NCBI GenBank assembly: GCA_023248955.1
Contig: JAHFDP010000001.1
Location: 1 to 64,000 of the forward strand
DNA from: Deltaproteobacteria bacterium
GTDB lineage: Bacteria > Myxococcota > Myxococcia > Myxococcales > JAHFDP01
Length of the DNA: 64,000 nt
Reading direction: 5' to 3'
A program made the position numbers and the translations under genes. Shown here piece after piece: positions 16,686 through 25,302 of this stretch. The notes below the pieces were generated by a model. That model did no database searches, was not told the DNA's origin, and was given only the letters and a program-made list of their open reading frames with translations. Numbering within the stretch: position 1 is the first letter of the stretch; each line of letters opens with the position of its first letter.

Positions 16686-17123
16686 TCACAGGTCCGGCGA
16701 ACCAGGCTCCGCGATCTCTTCCATCGGATCGTCGGGACCCTCTTCCTTCGTGTCGAGGGGCTCGGGATGCGAAGCCTCGGTCGCGCGCTTGCCCTCTTCG
16801 ATCAGGCTGCGCACGCGGTTACCGCCCTTCCTACCGATCGCCTCGTAAAACGGAGTTCCGCGCGAAGCCTTCACGCTTTCGCCGCCCTTCTTGCCAATCG
16901 CCTCGTAAAACCCGACACCGCGCGAAGCTTTCACGCTGTCGCCGCCCTTCTTGCCAATCGCTTCGTAGAACGCACGCCCGCGCTCCGCCTTGACCGTCTC
17001 GCCACCCTTCTTCCCGATGCTTTCGTAAAAAGCGTGTCCGTATTTGTTGCGCACCGTCTCGCCGCCCTTGCGCCCCGCTTCACTCACCGACATCGATCCT
17101 TTTTTCTTGCCTTCTTCGGCCAT
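16686..17123 (-). CDS. KGG-repeat stress-related hydrophilic protein
   Basis: 145 residues, very hydrophilic. It contains a run of about five roughly 23-residue units centred on IGKKGGETVK.E.G.AFYEA, the KGG motif of GsiB/Con-10/LEA-like stress proteins. These are produced on starvation or desiccation and are thought to stay largely unfolded and protect macromolecules. The ATG at 17123 is preferred because GGGAAGGGA lies at the right distance upstream. The C-terminal 35 residues are acidic. The unit similarity is also visible at DNA level, so unit number may vary between strains. The upstream gap 17124-17344 shows no further feature. Confidence 0.8.
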   Translation of the reverse strand: MAEEGKKKGSMSVSEAGRKGGETVRNKYGHAFYESIGKKGGETVKAERGRAFYEAIGKKGGDSVKASRGVGFYEAIGKKGGESVKASRGTPFYEAIGRKGGNRVRSLIEEGKRATEASHPEPLDTKEEGPDDPMEEIAEPGSPDL

Positions 17124-17344
17124 GGTTGTCCCTTCCCTCGCCAAAGGCTGCTCAGCGCCCCCCCATGGGATCCGAGACACGCCCTACCTGCAGTGAGAAC
17201 AATGCAACGAGCCAGCCAATGCCCTGTTCGGTGATGTTTCGTGTGTCTGTGGGCGCTTGACTGTCTACTGCTCGAGGAACGAAACAGCGCCGCTTGGGTA
17301 ATCGCCTTCTCAGACACTCAAGGCATCGCGCATCGGCGCGGAGT

Positions 17345-18283
17345 TTAGTACACGCCCGCGACGCGGCGCCGATCCTCGATGTAGTTAAGCACGCCCGTGG
17401 CCACGGCCTGTGCGGCGTCCTCTTGGTAATGCGCGTTCTTGAGACGCTGCTCCTCGCGCGGATTGGAGATGAAAGCGGTCTCCACCAAAATGGCGGGCAT
17501 CTTGGCACCGATGAGCACGGCAAAAAGCGCGTGCTTCACACCGAGATCTTTGATCGGCCGGTAGCGCTTGGACATCGGCGCCGAGGTGAGCGATCGCTGC
17601 ACGCGGGCAGCCAGCCGCTCGCTATCGGCGGTGTTGGACTTGGTGGCGAGGTCGCTCAAGATCAGCTCCAGATCGGAGAGCGGCTGATCGGATTCCGCAT
17701 TTTCACGAGCTGCCAGGCGCGCGGCGTAGTGGTTGCTCGCCACGTCGAGAAAATAGGTCTCCGTGCCGGCCAACGTGTGGCGCCGCGCGGCGTTGCAGTG
17801 AATGGAGATGAAGAGGTCCGCGTGCGCCGCATTGGCCCGTTCGGCGCGCTCACGAAGTGGCACAAAAGTATCACTTCCCCTCGTGAGCACGACCTCCAAG
17901 TTGTGTGACTTGAGCTTTTGCGCCAGGCGTTTGGCAATGCCCAAGGCGGCATCCTTCTCGCGCACACCGTGCGGACCGATCGCGCCGGCATCGTGACCGC
18001 CATGGCCAGCGTCGATAACCACGCGATGAATTTTCAGCCCGACCTGTTCGGAGAGCGTGGCCGCTTCGAGATGCGCACCAGCACGCATGGCTTTCACGCG
18101 AGCGGGCGTGGGGATGGCTTCTTCTTCCTCGGGATCGTCGTCCTCGGAATCGTCACTGTCGGTGACCTCCGCGTCGGTCGGCGTTGGCGCCGTCTTCGGG
18201 GGCTCCTTGGGTGCCGCCGCCCGCGCGATGCGAGTCGGCACCGCGGCAACGAAGAGCGCGAGCAGAAGCGGAAGACCGCGCAT
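17345..18283 (-). CDS. N-acetylmuramoyl-L-alanine amidase (Amidase_3)
   Basis: 312 residues. A signal peptide (LPLLLALFVAAVPTRIARA) is followed by an acidic, Pro-rich linker of about 60 residues, then the catalytic domain. Zinc ligands are seen in VVIDAGHGGHDAGA, the Glu of GVREKDAALG and the His of FISIHCNAA; the catalytic Glu is in ILVETAFISNPREE. The enzyme cleaves the amide bond between MurNAc and the stem peptide, acting in the periplasm in cell separation or remodelling. There is no AMIN or LysM targeting domain, so the linker may give localisation. It lies downstream of mutS on the same strand across a 164-bp gap. Confidence 0.92.
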   Translation of the reverse strand: MRGLPLLLALFVAAVPTRIARAAAPKEPPKTAPTPTDAEVTDSDDSEDDDPEEEEAIPTPARVKAMRAGAHLEAATLSEQVGLKIHRVVIDAGHGGHDAGAIGPHGVREKDAALGIAKRLAQKLKSHNLEVVLTRGSDTFVPLRERAERANAAHADLFISIHCNAARRHTLAGTETYFLDVASNHYAARLAARENAESDQPLSDLELILSDLATKSNTADSERLAARVQRSLTSAPMSKRYRPIKDLGVKHALFAVLIGAKMPAILVETAFISNPREEQRLKNAHYQEDAAQAVATGVLNYIEDRRRVAGVY

Positions 18284-18420
18284 ACGCCGACTGTTGCACG
18301 GCCAGCGAAGTCGTCAAATTAAATGGCGGCACGGCGGTCGGTGCCGATCCCTCGGTGCGGCGACCTACGCCGGTCTGCAAGGCTCCGAACGGAACACCTG
18401 AGTGCGAAGGGACAGTCCAT

Positions 18421-18447
18421 CCTACTTAAAATGACATTTTGTCAACC
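18421..18447 (-). terminator. Possible weak terminator after mutS
   Basis: Reading from the mutS stop on the minus strand, TGACA-AAA-TGTCA is followed by TTTTAAG. The stem is only five pairs, so this would be a weak intrinsic terminator at best. The rest of 18284-18447 shows nothing further. Confidence 0.3.
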
Positions 18448-21099
18448 CTATGACTTTATCTTGGCCACCAACTCCGCGAGCAGATTGAGCGCCGCCAGCG
18501 GTGTCAACGTCTCCGGCACAATCGCGCGCAGTGCGGCCAACGCCGCCGCATCGCTCGTCGACAACGCCGGACCAGCCGGCTTTTTCGTTTCGCCAAAGAG
18601 ACCGAGTTGATCGATCGCACGTCGGCTCTTTCCCTTCGCGTGCGCCAGCGACGGCAGCCCTTCCGGATCGAGCTCCGACGCTTCGAGATTCGCGAGCACT
18701 TCCTGCGCCCGCGCCACCACCGACTCCGGCAGTCCCGCCAGCCGCGCCACCTGAATGCCGTAGCTGCGGGACGCGCCGCCCGCGACCAGCTTGCGCAAAA
18801 ACACCACGCGGCCCTCGATTTCGCGCACGCCCATCGAGAGATTCAGCACCTGCGGCCGCTCGCGCGCCAGGTCGCACAGCTCGTGGTAGTGGGTCGCAAA
18901 AAGCGTCCGCGCGGTCACGGTATCGTGAATGTATTCGGCAATGGCCCACGCGATCGAGAGGCCGTCGAAGGTGGAGGTGCCGCGGCCGATTTCGTCGAGG
19001 ATGAGCAGCGAGCGCGACGTGGCGCGGCGCAGGATCGCGCTGGTCTCCGCCATCTCCACCATGAAGGTCGACTGTCCGCGCGCGAGATCGTCACCGGCAC
19101 CGACGCGCGTGAAGAGGCGATCGGCCACACCCACACGCGCGCGCTGGGCCGGAACGAAGCTCCCCGCTTGCGCGAGAATCTGAATCAACGCCACCTGCCG
19201 CATCACGGTGCTCTTGCCGGCCATGTTCGGTCCGGTCAGCACGACGAGCTTTTTTCCATCGACCAGCTCGAAGTCGTTGGGCACGAAGGGCTCGCCGGTG
19301 ACCTGCCGCTCGATCACCGGGTGGCGCGCGCCCACCAGCGAAAGCGCATTGCTGTCGTCGACGTCGGGCCGCGTGTAGCCGTACTCGGCGGCGCAGCGCG
19401 CGAACGCCAGCAGCGCGTCGAGCGTAGCCACCGCTCCCGCGGCGCGACGCACTTCTGCTGCCCGCGCGGAAATCGCTACGCGCAACTCGGCGAACAGCCG
19501 CGCCTCCAACGCCAGCGCGCGCTCCTCGGCATGCAGCACTTTGTCTTCGAGCGCCTGCAACGCCGGTGTAACGAATCGCTCTCCGCCTGCCGTGGTCTGT
19601 TTGCGCACGAAATCGGCGGGCACCTGCGCCAAATTCGCCTTCGTAACTTCAATATAATATCCGAATACATTGTTATACCGAACCTTCAGCGAGGCGATGC
19701 CGGTGCGCGCGCGCTCTTCGGCCTCCAGCGCGGCGATGGCGCCCTTCCCTCCTGTGAGCAGCTCGGTCAGCTCGTCCAATTCGGCGTTGTAGCCAGGTCG
19801 CATGTAGCCACCGTCGCGCAGCGTCGGCGGCGGTGATTCACGAATGGCGCGCGCGAGGTGCGCGGCAAGATCGTCGAGGCCCGTCATGGCTGGCGCGAGC
19901 TCGATAATCACGACGGTCTTGCACGCAGATGCAAGCGAAGCGAGCGACGGAAGCGCAGCCAACGAAGCACCGAGCGCCGCGGCGTCGCGCGCATTGCCGG
20001 AACCGCCGCTGTCGAGGACGAGCCGTCCCAAAAGGCGCTCGAGATCCTGCACGCCGCCGAGACGCTCGAGGAGATCGCCGCGTAACAGCGCATGCTCCGC
20101 GAGCTCGGCCACCGCGTCCTGCCGTGCACGAATCGCGAAGAGATCCGTCAGCGGCTCGGCAATCCAACGCCCCAGGCGGCGCGAACCGGGTGCTGTCACG
20201 GTGCGATCGATCACGCTCATCAGCGTTCCCGTGCGCCGCCCATCCGGCCCGCGAAACAGCTCGAGATGCGCGCGCGCCGCGGGATCGAGCAGCAGCCGAC
20301 CACTCGGTTCGAGCAACTCGATGCGAGAGACGTGAACGGCCTGCGCGCGCTGCGTCTCCTCGACGTACTGCAACGCCGCACCCGCCGCCGCGATCGCAAA
20401 ATCTTTTCCCTTGAGCCCGTAACCGTCGAGCGTCGCCACACCGAACCGGCGCATGAGCAACGCGCCAGCACGCGCGGAATCGAAGTGACCCACCTCGCGC
20501 GATTCACGGCGTGCGCTAGCCCGCGCCAGCAGTGGATGATCCGACATCGGCGCCGGCAAAAGAATTTCACGCGGCGCGGCACGCAGGATCTCATCGCGCA
20601 ACGCTTCGTCGGAATCCGACTCCATGCAGACGAGCTCGCCGGTCGACGCTTCGAGCAGCGCCAAGCCGCCACCACCCTTCGGCGACGGCGCCAGCGCAGC
20701 GAGCCAGCGTGCTTCGGTCTGTGCTTCCTCGTCGAGCAGCGTCCCCGGTGTCACCACGCGCGTGACTTCGCGGCGCACTAATTTTCCAGCGCCCGCGGTC
20801 TCGACCTGATCGCAAAAAACAACTTTGTGCCCAAGTTCAATCAGCCGCTGCACATGCCCGCGCGCCGAATGGTGCGGAACGCCGCACATGGGAATCCGCG
20901 TGGCGCCCTGCGGCCGCCCGGTGAGCGTCAGACCGAGCGCGGCGCTGGCGACCTTGGCGTCGTCGAAAAACATCTCGTAGAAATCGCCGAGGCGAAAAAG
21001 AACGATGGCGTCCGGATGCAGCGACTTCGTCTCGAAATATTGGCGCAGCATGGGCGTGGCGGCGGAGGGCTCAGACATTGCGGTCATCGGCTCGGACAT
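18448..21099 (-). CDS. mutS: DNA mismatch repair protein MutS
   Basis: 883 residues, normal length. The N-terminal mismatch-binding domain has the Phe-x-Glu mark in FRLGDFYEMFFDDA and MCGVPHHSARGHVQRLIELG. The core/clamp domains follow. The ATPase has Walker A GPNMAGKSTVMRQ (about residue 620), then TRVGAGDDLARGQSTFMVEM, and Walker B SLLILDEIGRGTSTFDG with ATHYHEL. It recognises mismatches in duplex DNA and recruits MutL. The C-terminal tail after the ATPase is present and ends in a helical segment (LTPLAALNLLAELVAKIKS). Several Mets near 21099-21051 are possible starts; the first is used. No mutL is seen in the window. Confidence 0.96.
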   Translation of the reverse strand: MSEPMTAMSEPSAATPMLRQYFETKSLHPDAIVLFRLGDFYEMFFDDAKVASAALGLTLTGRPQGATRIPMCGVPHHSARGHVQRLIELGHKVVFCDQVETAGAGKLVRREVTRVVTPGTLLDEEAQTEARWLAALAPSPKGGGGLALLEASTGELVCMESDSDEALRDEILRAAPREILLPAPMSDHPLLARASARRESREVGHFDSARAGALLMRRFGVATLDGYGLKGKDFAIAAAGAALQYVEETQRAQAVHVSRIELLEPSGRLLLDPAARAHLELFRGPDGRRTGTLMSVIDRTVTAPGSRRLGRWIAEPLTDLFAIRARQDAVAELAEHALLRGDLLERLGGVQDLERLLGRLVLDSGGSGNARDAAALGASLAALPSLASLASACKTVVIIELAPAMTGLDDLAAHLARAIRESPPPTLRDGGYMRPGYNAELDELTELLTGGKGAIAALEAEERARTGIASLKVRYNNVFGYYIEVTKANLAQVPADFVRKQTTAGGERFVTPALQALEDKVLHAEERALALEARLFAELRVAISARAAEVRRAAGAVATLDALLAFARCAAEYGYTRPDVDDSNALSLVGARHPVIERQVTGEPFVPNDFELVDGKKLVVLTGPNMAGKSTVMRQVALIQILAQAGSFVPAQRARVGVADRLFTRVGAGDDLARGQSTFMVEMAETSAILRRATSRSLLILDEIGRGTSTFDGLSIAWAIAEYIHDTVTARTLFATHYHELCDLARERPQVLNLSMGVREIEGRVVFLRKLVAGGASRSYGIQVARLAGLPESVVARAQEVLANLEASELDPEGLPSLAHAKGKSRRAIDQLGLFGETKKPAGPALSTSDAAALAALRAIVPETLTPLAALNLLAELVAKIKS

Positions 21100-21164
21100 G
21101 GCGGTCCGCTTATAGCAAGCTTAAAGACGCTCACGGCGGATGCCTTCCCGTAGACACACCTAGT

Positions 21165-21188
21165 CCATATTGATATGGTTACCCATAT
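21165..21188. promoter_or_regulatory. Candidate VapBC operator
   Basis: Half-sites alternate as CCATAT-N2-ATATGG-N4-CCATAT, forming two overlapping palindromes directly upstream of, and into, the antitoxin start codon at 21187. This is where an antitoxin would bind to repress its own operon. Confidence 0.5.
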
Positions 21189-21429
21189 GAAGACAACCGT
21201 AGAGCTATCCAATGCGCTTCTCCAGGAGGCCAAGCGCGTCTCGAAGGCAACGGGCCTGACGCTACGTGCTCTCATGGAAGAGGGGCTAAGTGTCGCGCTG
21301 GGGCGCCACCGATCCCAGAAAAAATTCAAACTTCGCGATGCGTCAGTGACCGGTAAGGGGCTGAGGGTTGGAATGCAAGGACTCTCCTGGCAAGAGATCC
21401 GCGCGCTTTCCTACGGTGATCGCGAATGA
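21187..21429 (+). CDS. vapB: VapB-type antitoxin
   Basis: 80 residues (MKTTVELSNALLQEAKRVSKATGLTLRALM...). The N-terminus has the beta-strand and two-helix pattern of a ribbon-helix-helix DNA-binding domain; the C-terminal half (FKLRDASVTGKGLRV) would wrap the toxin. An ATG at 21175 is also in frame, but the RHH domain begins naturally at 21187. The gene overlaps the PIN toxin gene by 4 bases (ATGA), the usual VapBC arrangement. The palindromic half-sites around the start suggest autorepression. Confidence 0.8.
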   Translation: MKTTVELSNALLQEAKRVSKATGLTLRALMEEGLSVALGRHRSQKKFKLRDASVTGKGLRVGMQGLSWQEIRALSYGDRE

Positions 21430-21872
21430 TTGCGGTCGACAGCAACATCCTCGTTTACGCCCACCGGCGCGACGTTCCCGAGCACGCGGCCGCGGCACGC
21501 TGTCTCACCGAGCTGGCCGAGGGTCAGGAGCGGTGGGCCATCCCGTGGCCGTGTGTGTACGAATTTTTTTCGAAGACCACGCACCCGCGAATCTTCCATC
21601 CGCCCTCCACGCGCGCGCAGGCCCTTCTGCAACTCGAGGCCTGGTTCGCCTCGCCAAGCTTGGGCCTCATTGGAGAAACCGACCCGTTTTGGCCTGGGCT
21701 GAGCAAACTTGTGGAAGCCGGCCGGATCGCAGGCCCGATGGTTCACGACGCCCGCATCGCGGCGATCTGTTTGCATCATGGCGTCCGCGAGCTGTGGACG
21801 GCCGATCGGGACTTCGATCGGTTTCCGAACCTTCGGGTCAGAAATCCACTCGTCGACGACATCCGAAACTAG
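21426..21872 (+). CDS. vapC: VapC-type PIN-domain ribonuclease toxin
   Basis: 148 residues. PIN-domain acidic residues are all visible: Asp in MIAVDSNILVYAH, Glu in CVYEFFSKTT, Asp in MVHDARIAAICL and Asp in LWTADRDFDRFP. It should be a magnesium-dependent RNase, often acting on initiator tRNA or rRNA, neutralised by the product of the overlapping upstream gene. It is followed after 15 bp by the second copy of the structured repeat, whose first hairpin could also serve as its terminator. Confidence 0.87.
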   Translation: MIAVDSNILVYAHRRDVPEHAAAARCLTELAEGQERWAIPWPCVYEFFSKTTHPRIFHPPSTRAQALLQLEAWFASPSLGLIGETDPFWPGLSKLVEAGRIAGPMVHDARIAAICLHHGVRELWTADRDFDRFPNLRVRNPLVDDIRN

Positions 21873-21887
21873 CCCTCTGCTCGATCT

Positions 21888-22114
21888 CAGAGGTTGTGAA
21901 AAAATCCTCACAACCTCTGAATGTTGAAAGATCGGGCCGCCGCCCGCCCCTCTGCGCCGAGTGAATCGGCGCATGTACGGCGCTCACTGGAAGCGCCGTC
22001 GGCCCGAGTGGTGGCGCTGGAAGCGCGCGATCGGACCCCGGGCTCACCCCACCCGCCGCCGCGCCTTACGGCGCGTCGATGAGAGCAAAAGATGAAAAAT
22101 TCGCAGGCTCTCAT
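21888..22114. repeat. Structured dispersed repeat, copy 2
   Basis: About 227 bp, matching 3928-4150. The opening hairpin has 13 bp (TCAGAGGTTGTGA, 21888-21900, with 21909-21921) and the closing stem 8 bp (ATGAGAGC, 22079-22086, with GCTCTCAT, 22107-22114). The inner TGCGCCGA/TCGGCGCA and AGCGCC/GGCGCT stems are kept. The closing stem ends 13 bases before the GTG start of the UbiB-like gene, so the element would lie in its mRNA leader if transcribed through. Confidence 0.75.
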
Positions 22115-22127
22115 CTAAACTCACCCC

Positions 22128-23822
22128 GTGCTGAAAAAAGCCACCGCTGATCTCGCCCGCCTTCGCACCATCGCCCGCGTCATGGCTCGCCACGGCTTCG
22201 GCGAATGGATCGAACGCACGCGGCTCGGTGCGCTGGTCGGCGGCCGCCGCGGCTTGCCCAAACTGGCGCCCGAGGAGCAGCGCGTCTCCACCGCACGCCG
22301 CTTCCGCAACCTGCTCGTCGAGCTCGGCCCCACGTTCGTGAAGGTCGGACAAATCCTCTCCGCTCGACCTGACATTTTGCCAACCACGTTCACCGACGAG
22401 TTGGCCGGCCTGCAGGACGCCGTACCGCCGATTTCCGCCGCGGAGATGCGCGCGCAAATCGCCGCGGCCTTGGGCGCGCCGGCGGAGGAATTTTTCGCCA
22501 GCATCGACGACACGCCGCTGGCCAGCGCTTCGATCGCGCAAGTCCACCGCGCCGTCTTGAAAACCGGCGAGCGCGTGGTCATCAAAGTGCAACGGCCTGG
22601 CATCGCACCCACCATTCGCGCCGATCTCGATCTGCTGATCTACCTGGCGAAAATTCTCGAGCGCTCCGTTGCCGAAGTGGGCATCTACTCCGCTTCCGAA
22701 GTGGCCCGCGAATTCGAGCGCGCGCTGCTCTCCGAGCTGGACTTCACCAACGAAGCTAACAACCTGCGCGCCTTCGCCCGCGCGGCCGCCAAACGCGAAT
22801 TCATCGTGCTGCCCAAAGTGCACGACGCTCTCACGCGCAAGACGATCCTCACGATGGAAGAGCTCATCGGGATCAAGATCACTGACGTGCCGAAAGATTC
22901 GCCCGACTACGATCGCGCGCTGCTCGCCAGCCGCCTCGTCGAAGAGGGCTTCACCGAAGTTTTCGAGGACGGGCTTTTCCACGGCGATCCGCATCCGGGC
23001 AACATCCTGGTGCTGCCTGGCAACAAGCTGGGCCTGCTCGATCTCGGCTTGGTCGGGCGACTCTCCAAGTCGATGCAGGAGACGATCATCGTTCTGGTGA
23101 TGGCGATCGCGTTGCGCGACGCGGACACGCTGGCGCGACTCATCTACAAAGTCGGCGTCCCCGACGAGCGCATCAACCTTTCGCGTTTTCGCTCGGACAT
23201 TCACGAAGTGCTCGACCGCTACCTCGGGCTACAGCTCGCGGAGGTCGATTCGCCGATGCTTCTGCGCGACCTGCTCGACTTGGCCATGCGCTACCGCATC
23301 CGCGTGCCCAAAGAGTTCGCGCTGCTCAGCAAATCGTCGATCACGCTGGAAGGCATCCTGCGCCGCATCGCCCCGGAGATGGACGTTGCCGCCGCCGCGT
23401 TGCCACACTCCAAGCGATTGATGCTGGAGCGTTACAACCCGCGCTCGCTCTCGGGCGGTTTCTTCAAAATGCTGCTCACGCTGCAGGGGCTGGTGCAAGA
23501 CGTGCCCACGCAGGTCGCGCAGATCCTCATGGATCTCGAAGGCGGAAAATTTTCGGTGCGCATGATCGCACCGGAGCTCGCCTCCATCGATCGCCACATC
23601 AAAGCGCTTGGCGTGATCATCTTCATGGGGCTCATCGCCAGTGGGCTGATCATCGGATCGTTCACGCTGCTGGCGCACTATCCGTGGGAGTGGCGCGGGC
23701 TGCCCGTCCTGGCGCTCCTCGGACTCGCCAGCGCGGCGTGGCTCTTTGGCGCCGCCGTGACTTGGTACCTCTTCTCGGGGCGTCTTAAAAAAATCCACGT
23801 GCGGCGCTGGCTCAAAAAATGA
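22128..23822 (+). CDS. UbiB/ABC1/ADCK-family atypical kinase
   Basis: 564 residues. Family marks: the KxGQ motif in GPTFVKVGQILSARPDILP, the Ala-rich loop ASASIAQVHRAVL, the lysine in VVIKVQRPGI, LFHGDPHPGNILV and LLDLGLVG (the DFG-equivalent). Two transmembrane segments near the C-terminus (VIIFMGLIASGLIIGSFTLL and LPVLALLGLASAAWLFGAAV) anchor it in the inner membrane. UbiB-type proteins are ATPases needed for ubiquinone synthesis, and relatives affect lipid movement. Here no ubiquinone gene is near; the gene overlaps by 4 bases (ATGA at 23819) with an Mla-type transporter operon, which favours a lipid role. The GTG start has no obvious Shine-Dalgarno sequence. Confidence 0.85.
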   Translation: MLKKATADLARLRTIARVMARHGFGEWIERTRLGALVGGRRGLPKLAPEEQRVSTARRFRNLLVELGPTFVKVGQILSARPDILPTTFTDELAGLQDAVPPISAAEMRAQIAAALGAPAEEFFASIDDTPLASASIAQVHRAVLKTGERVVIKVQRPGIAPTIRADLDLLIYLAKILERSVAEVGIYSASEVAREFERALLSELDFTNEANNLRAFARAAAKREFIVLPKVHDALTRKTILTMEELIGIKITDVPKDSPDYDRALLASRLVEEGFTEVFEDGLFHGDPHPGNILVLPGNKLGLLDLGLVGRLSKSMQETIIVLVMAIALRDADTLARLIYKVGVPDERINLSRFRSDIHEVLDRYLGLQLAEVDSPMLLRDLLDLAMRYRIRVPKEFALLSKSSITLEGILRRIAPEMDVAAAALPHSKRLMLERYNPRSLSGGFFKMLLTLQGLVQDVPTQVAQILMDLEGGKFSVRMIAPELASIDRHIKALGVIIFMGLIASGLIIGSFTLLAHYPWEWRGLPVLALLGLASAAWLFGAAVTWYLFSGRLKKIHVRRWLKK

Positions 23823-24523
23823 TGGCGCTGGTGGACGTTCGTTTTCGATTCTCCGACGAAACCCCCGAAATCCTGCGTGGTGTTTCGTTGCGCGTCGAGC
23901 AGGGCGAAATCGTCGGGCTCGTCGGCGCGGCGGGTGCGGGAAAAAGCAGCGTCGTCAAAATTCTCTGCGGGCTGCGCCCACCCGAATCGGGCTCCGTTTT
24001 TCTGGGCGACCGCGATCTCGCACATCTCGCGCCCGCTGCGCTGCGCCGCGCCCAGAGCGGCTTTGGCGTGGCCTTTCAAAATCTCGCGCTCTTCGATCGG
24101 CTCACCATCGAGGACAACGTCGCGCTGCCGCTTCTGCGCCGAGGCATGCCAAACGCGGACGCGCTGAACGCTGCACGCAAACAACTCACCGCCGTGGGTC
24201 TCGCGGAGGCGTACACCAAATTGCCACGCGCACTCTCCGGAGGCATGCGTCGCCGCGCCGCGCTGGCCCGCGCCCTCATTGGTGATCCACCCGCTTGTCT
24301 TTTTGACGATCCCTTCACCGGACTCGATCCGGTGGCCTGCGCGCGCATCGGCCGGCTCATCGCCACGACGCGGGCGCGCGGCGCCGCCACGCTGGTCGCC
24401 TCCAGCGATCCGACCGCGCTCACGCCAATCTGCGATCGCATGCTTCTCCTGGAAAATGGCACCATCGTCTTCGACGGTCCCCCCGCTGCGTTTACCGCGC
24501 GTCCATTGAGTATCGCAGGATGA
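23819..24523 (+). CDS. MlaF-like ABC ATPase 1, degenerate Walker B and H-loop
   Basis: 234 residues, an ATP-binding subunit of the MCE/Mla lipid transporter type. Walker A is GAAGAGKSS (36-44), and the signature LSGGM at 139-143 is intact. Walker B reads ACLFDDPFTGLDP, so the catalytic Glu is replaced by Asp164. The switch-histidine position reads VASSD, with Ser196 where other members have His. By itself it should hydrolyse ATP poorly. ATPase 2 of the operon (26058-26795) has the opposite set of defects. The start overlaps the UbiB-like gene and the stop overlaps the first permease gene (ATGA at 24520). Confidence 0.85.
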   Translation: MMALVDVRFRFSDETPEILRGVSLRVEQGEIVGLVGAAGAGKSSVVKILCGLRPPESGSVFLGDRDLAHLAPAALRRAQSGFGVAFQNLALFDRLTIEDNVALPLLRRGMPNADALNAARKQLTAVGLAEAYTKLPRALSGGMRRRAALARALIGDPPACLFDDPFTGLDPVACARIGRLIATTRARGAATLVASSDPTALTPICDRMLLLENGTIVFDGPPAAFTARPLSIAG

Positions 24524-25281
24524 CGAGTATCCTCTACAGAATAGGCCGCGGTATCTTCAATATCTTTCGCGCCTTGGGCGCCTGGGCGCTGCTCACGCTG
24601 CGACTCCTTCGCTGCGCTTTCACCCTCGAGCGCACCGACCTGGTGCGCCGTCTCTTCGCCTTCGGCTCCGAATCCTTTCCGCTGGTCGCGGTTACCGCGC
24701 TTCTGGTCGGCGCCATCTTGGTGCTGCAAGCCAAGCTCTTCGTCGGCCGCTTCGGCGCGCAGACGTTGGTCGGCTGGATGATCGGCTACGGCGTGCTCCG
24801 CCAAGTCGGACCGGTCTTCGTCGCGCTCGTCTTTTCGGGCCGCTGCGGATCGCGCAACGCCGCGGAGCTGGCGTCGATGACCACGCGCGAACAGATCGCC
24901 GGCCTAGTTGCGGTGGGCGTCGATCCGCTCCCCGCCGTGGTCGCGCCGCGTGCAGCCGCGATGGTGATCGCACTCATCGCATTCACCGCCATCGGTGATG
25001 CGGTCGCCCTCGGCGGCGGTGCCATCGCGGCGCGCCTCCTCATGGGCATCGACTTCGACGTCTTTTGGCGCAGCCTGATCACCGCGTGCAAAATCGGCGA
25101 TCTCGCTTCCAACCTCACCAAGGCGCTGGTCTTCGGCGGCGCCGCGGCCACGCTCAGCGCGCAAGCGGGACTCGCGGCGCACGGCGGCGCGGCGGCGGTT
25201 GGGGAAGCGGCAACCCGGAGCGTGGTGCGCAGCGCGCTGGCCTTCGTGGCACTTGATCTTTTGTTGAGTCCTCTTTACTGA
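24520..25281 (+). CDS. MlaE-like permease 1
   Basis: 253 residues with about five hydrophobic segments and the MlaE/YrbE pattern: an amphipathic N-terminal helix, a long first membrane segment (PLVAVTALLVGAILVLQAKL), the conserved FSGRCGSRNAAELASMTTREQIAGL block equivalent to the ATPase-contacting loop, and a C-terminal hydrophobic pair. It is the inner-membrane channel part of an MCE lipid transporter. It differs clearly from permease 2 of the same operon, so a heterodimer is likely. Translationally coupled with ATPase 1. Confidence 0.85.
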   Translation: MTSILYRIGRGIFNIFRALGAWALLTLRLLRCAFTLERTDLVRRLFAFGSESFPLVAVTALLVGAILVLQAKLFVGRFGAQTLVGWMIGYGVLRQVGPVFVALVFSGRCGSRNAAELASMTTREQIAGLVAVGVDPLPAVVAPRAAAMVIALIAFTAIGDAVALGGGAIAARLLMGIDFDVFWRSLITACKIGDLASNLTKALVFGGAAATLSAQAGLAAHGGAAAVGEAATRSVVRSALAFVALDLLLSPLY

Positions 25282-25302
25282 CGCGCGCTCGCGAAAATAC
25301 AA

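Noticed and set aside
16686-17123. KGG units considered as a CRISPR-like or DNA repeat array
   Set aside because: Units are in frame and vary mainly at third positions, so the repeat is protein-driven.
18430-18447. TTGACAAAATG-like motif also seen near 2386, 39668 and 46209
   Set aside because: Short, found in different contexts (intergenic, start codon, within a gene); no consistent role visible.
22044-23204. Long minus-strand ORF opposite the UbiB-like gene
   Set aside because: It is the antisense shadow of a gene with clear kinase motifs; such long antisense frames are common in G+C-rich DNA.
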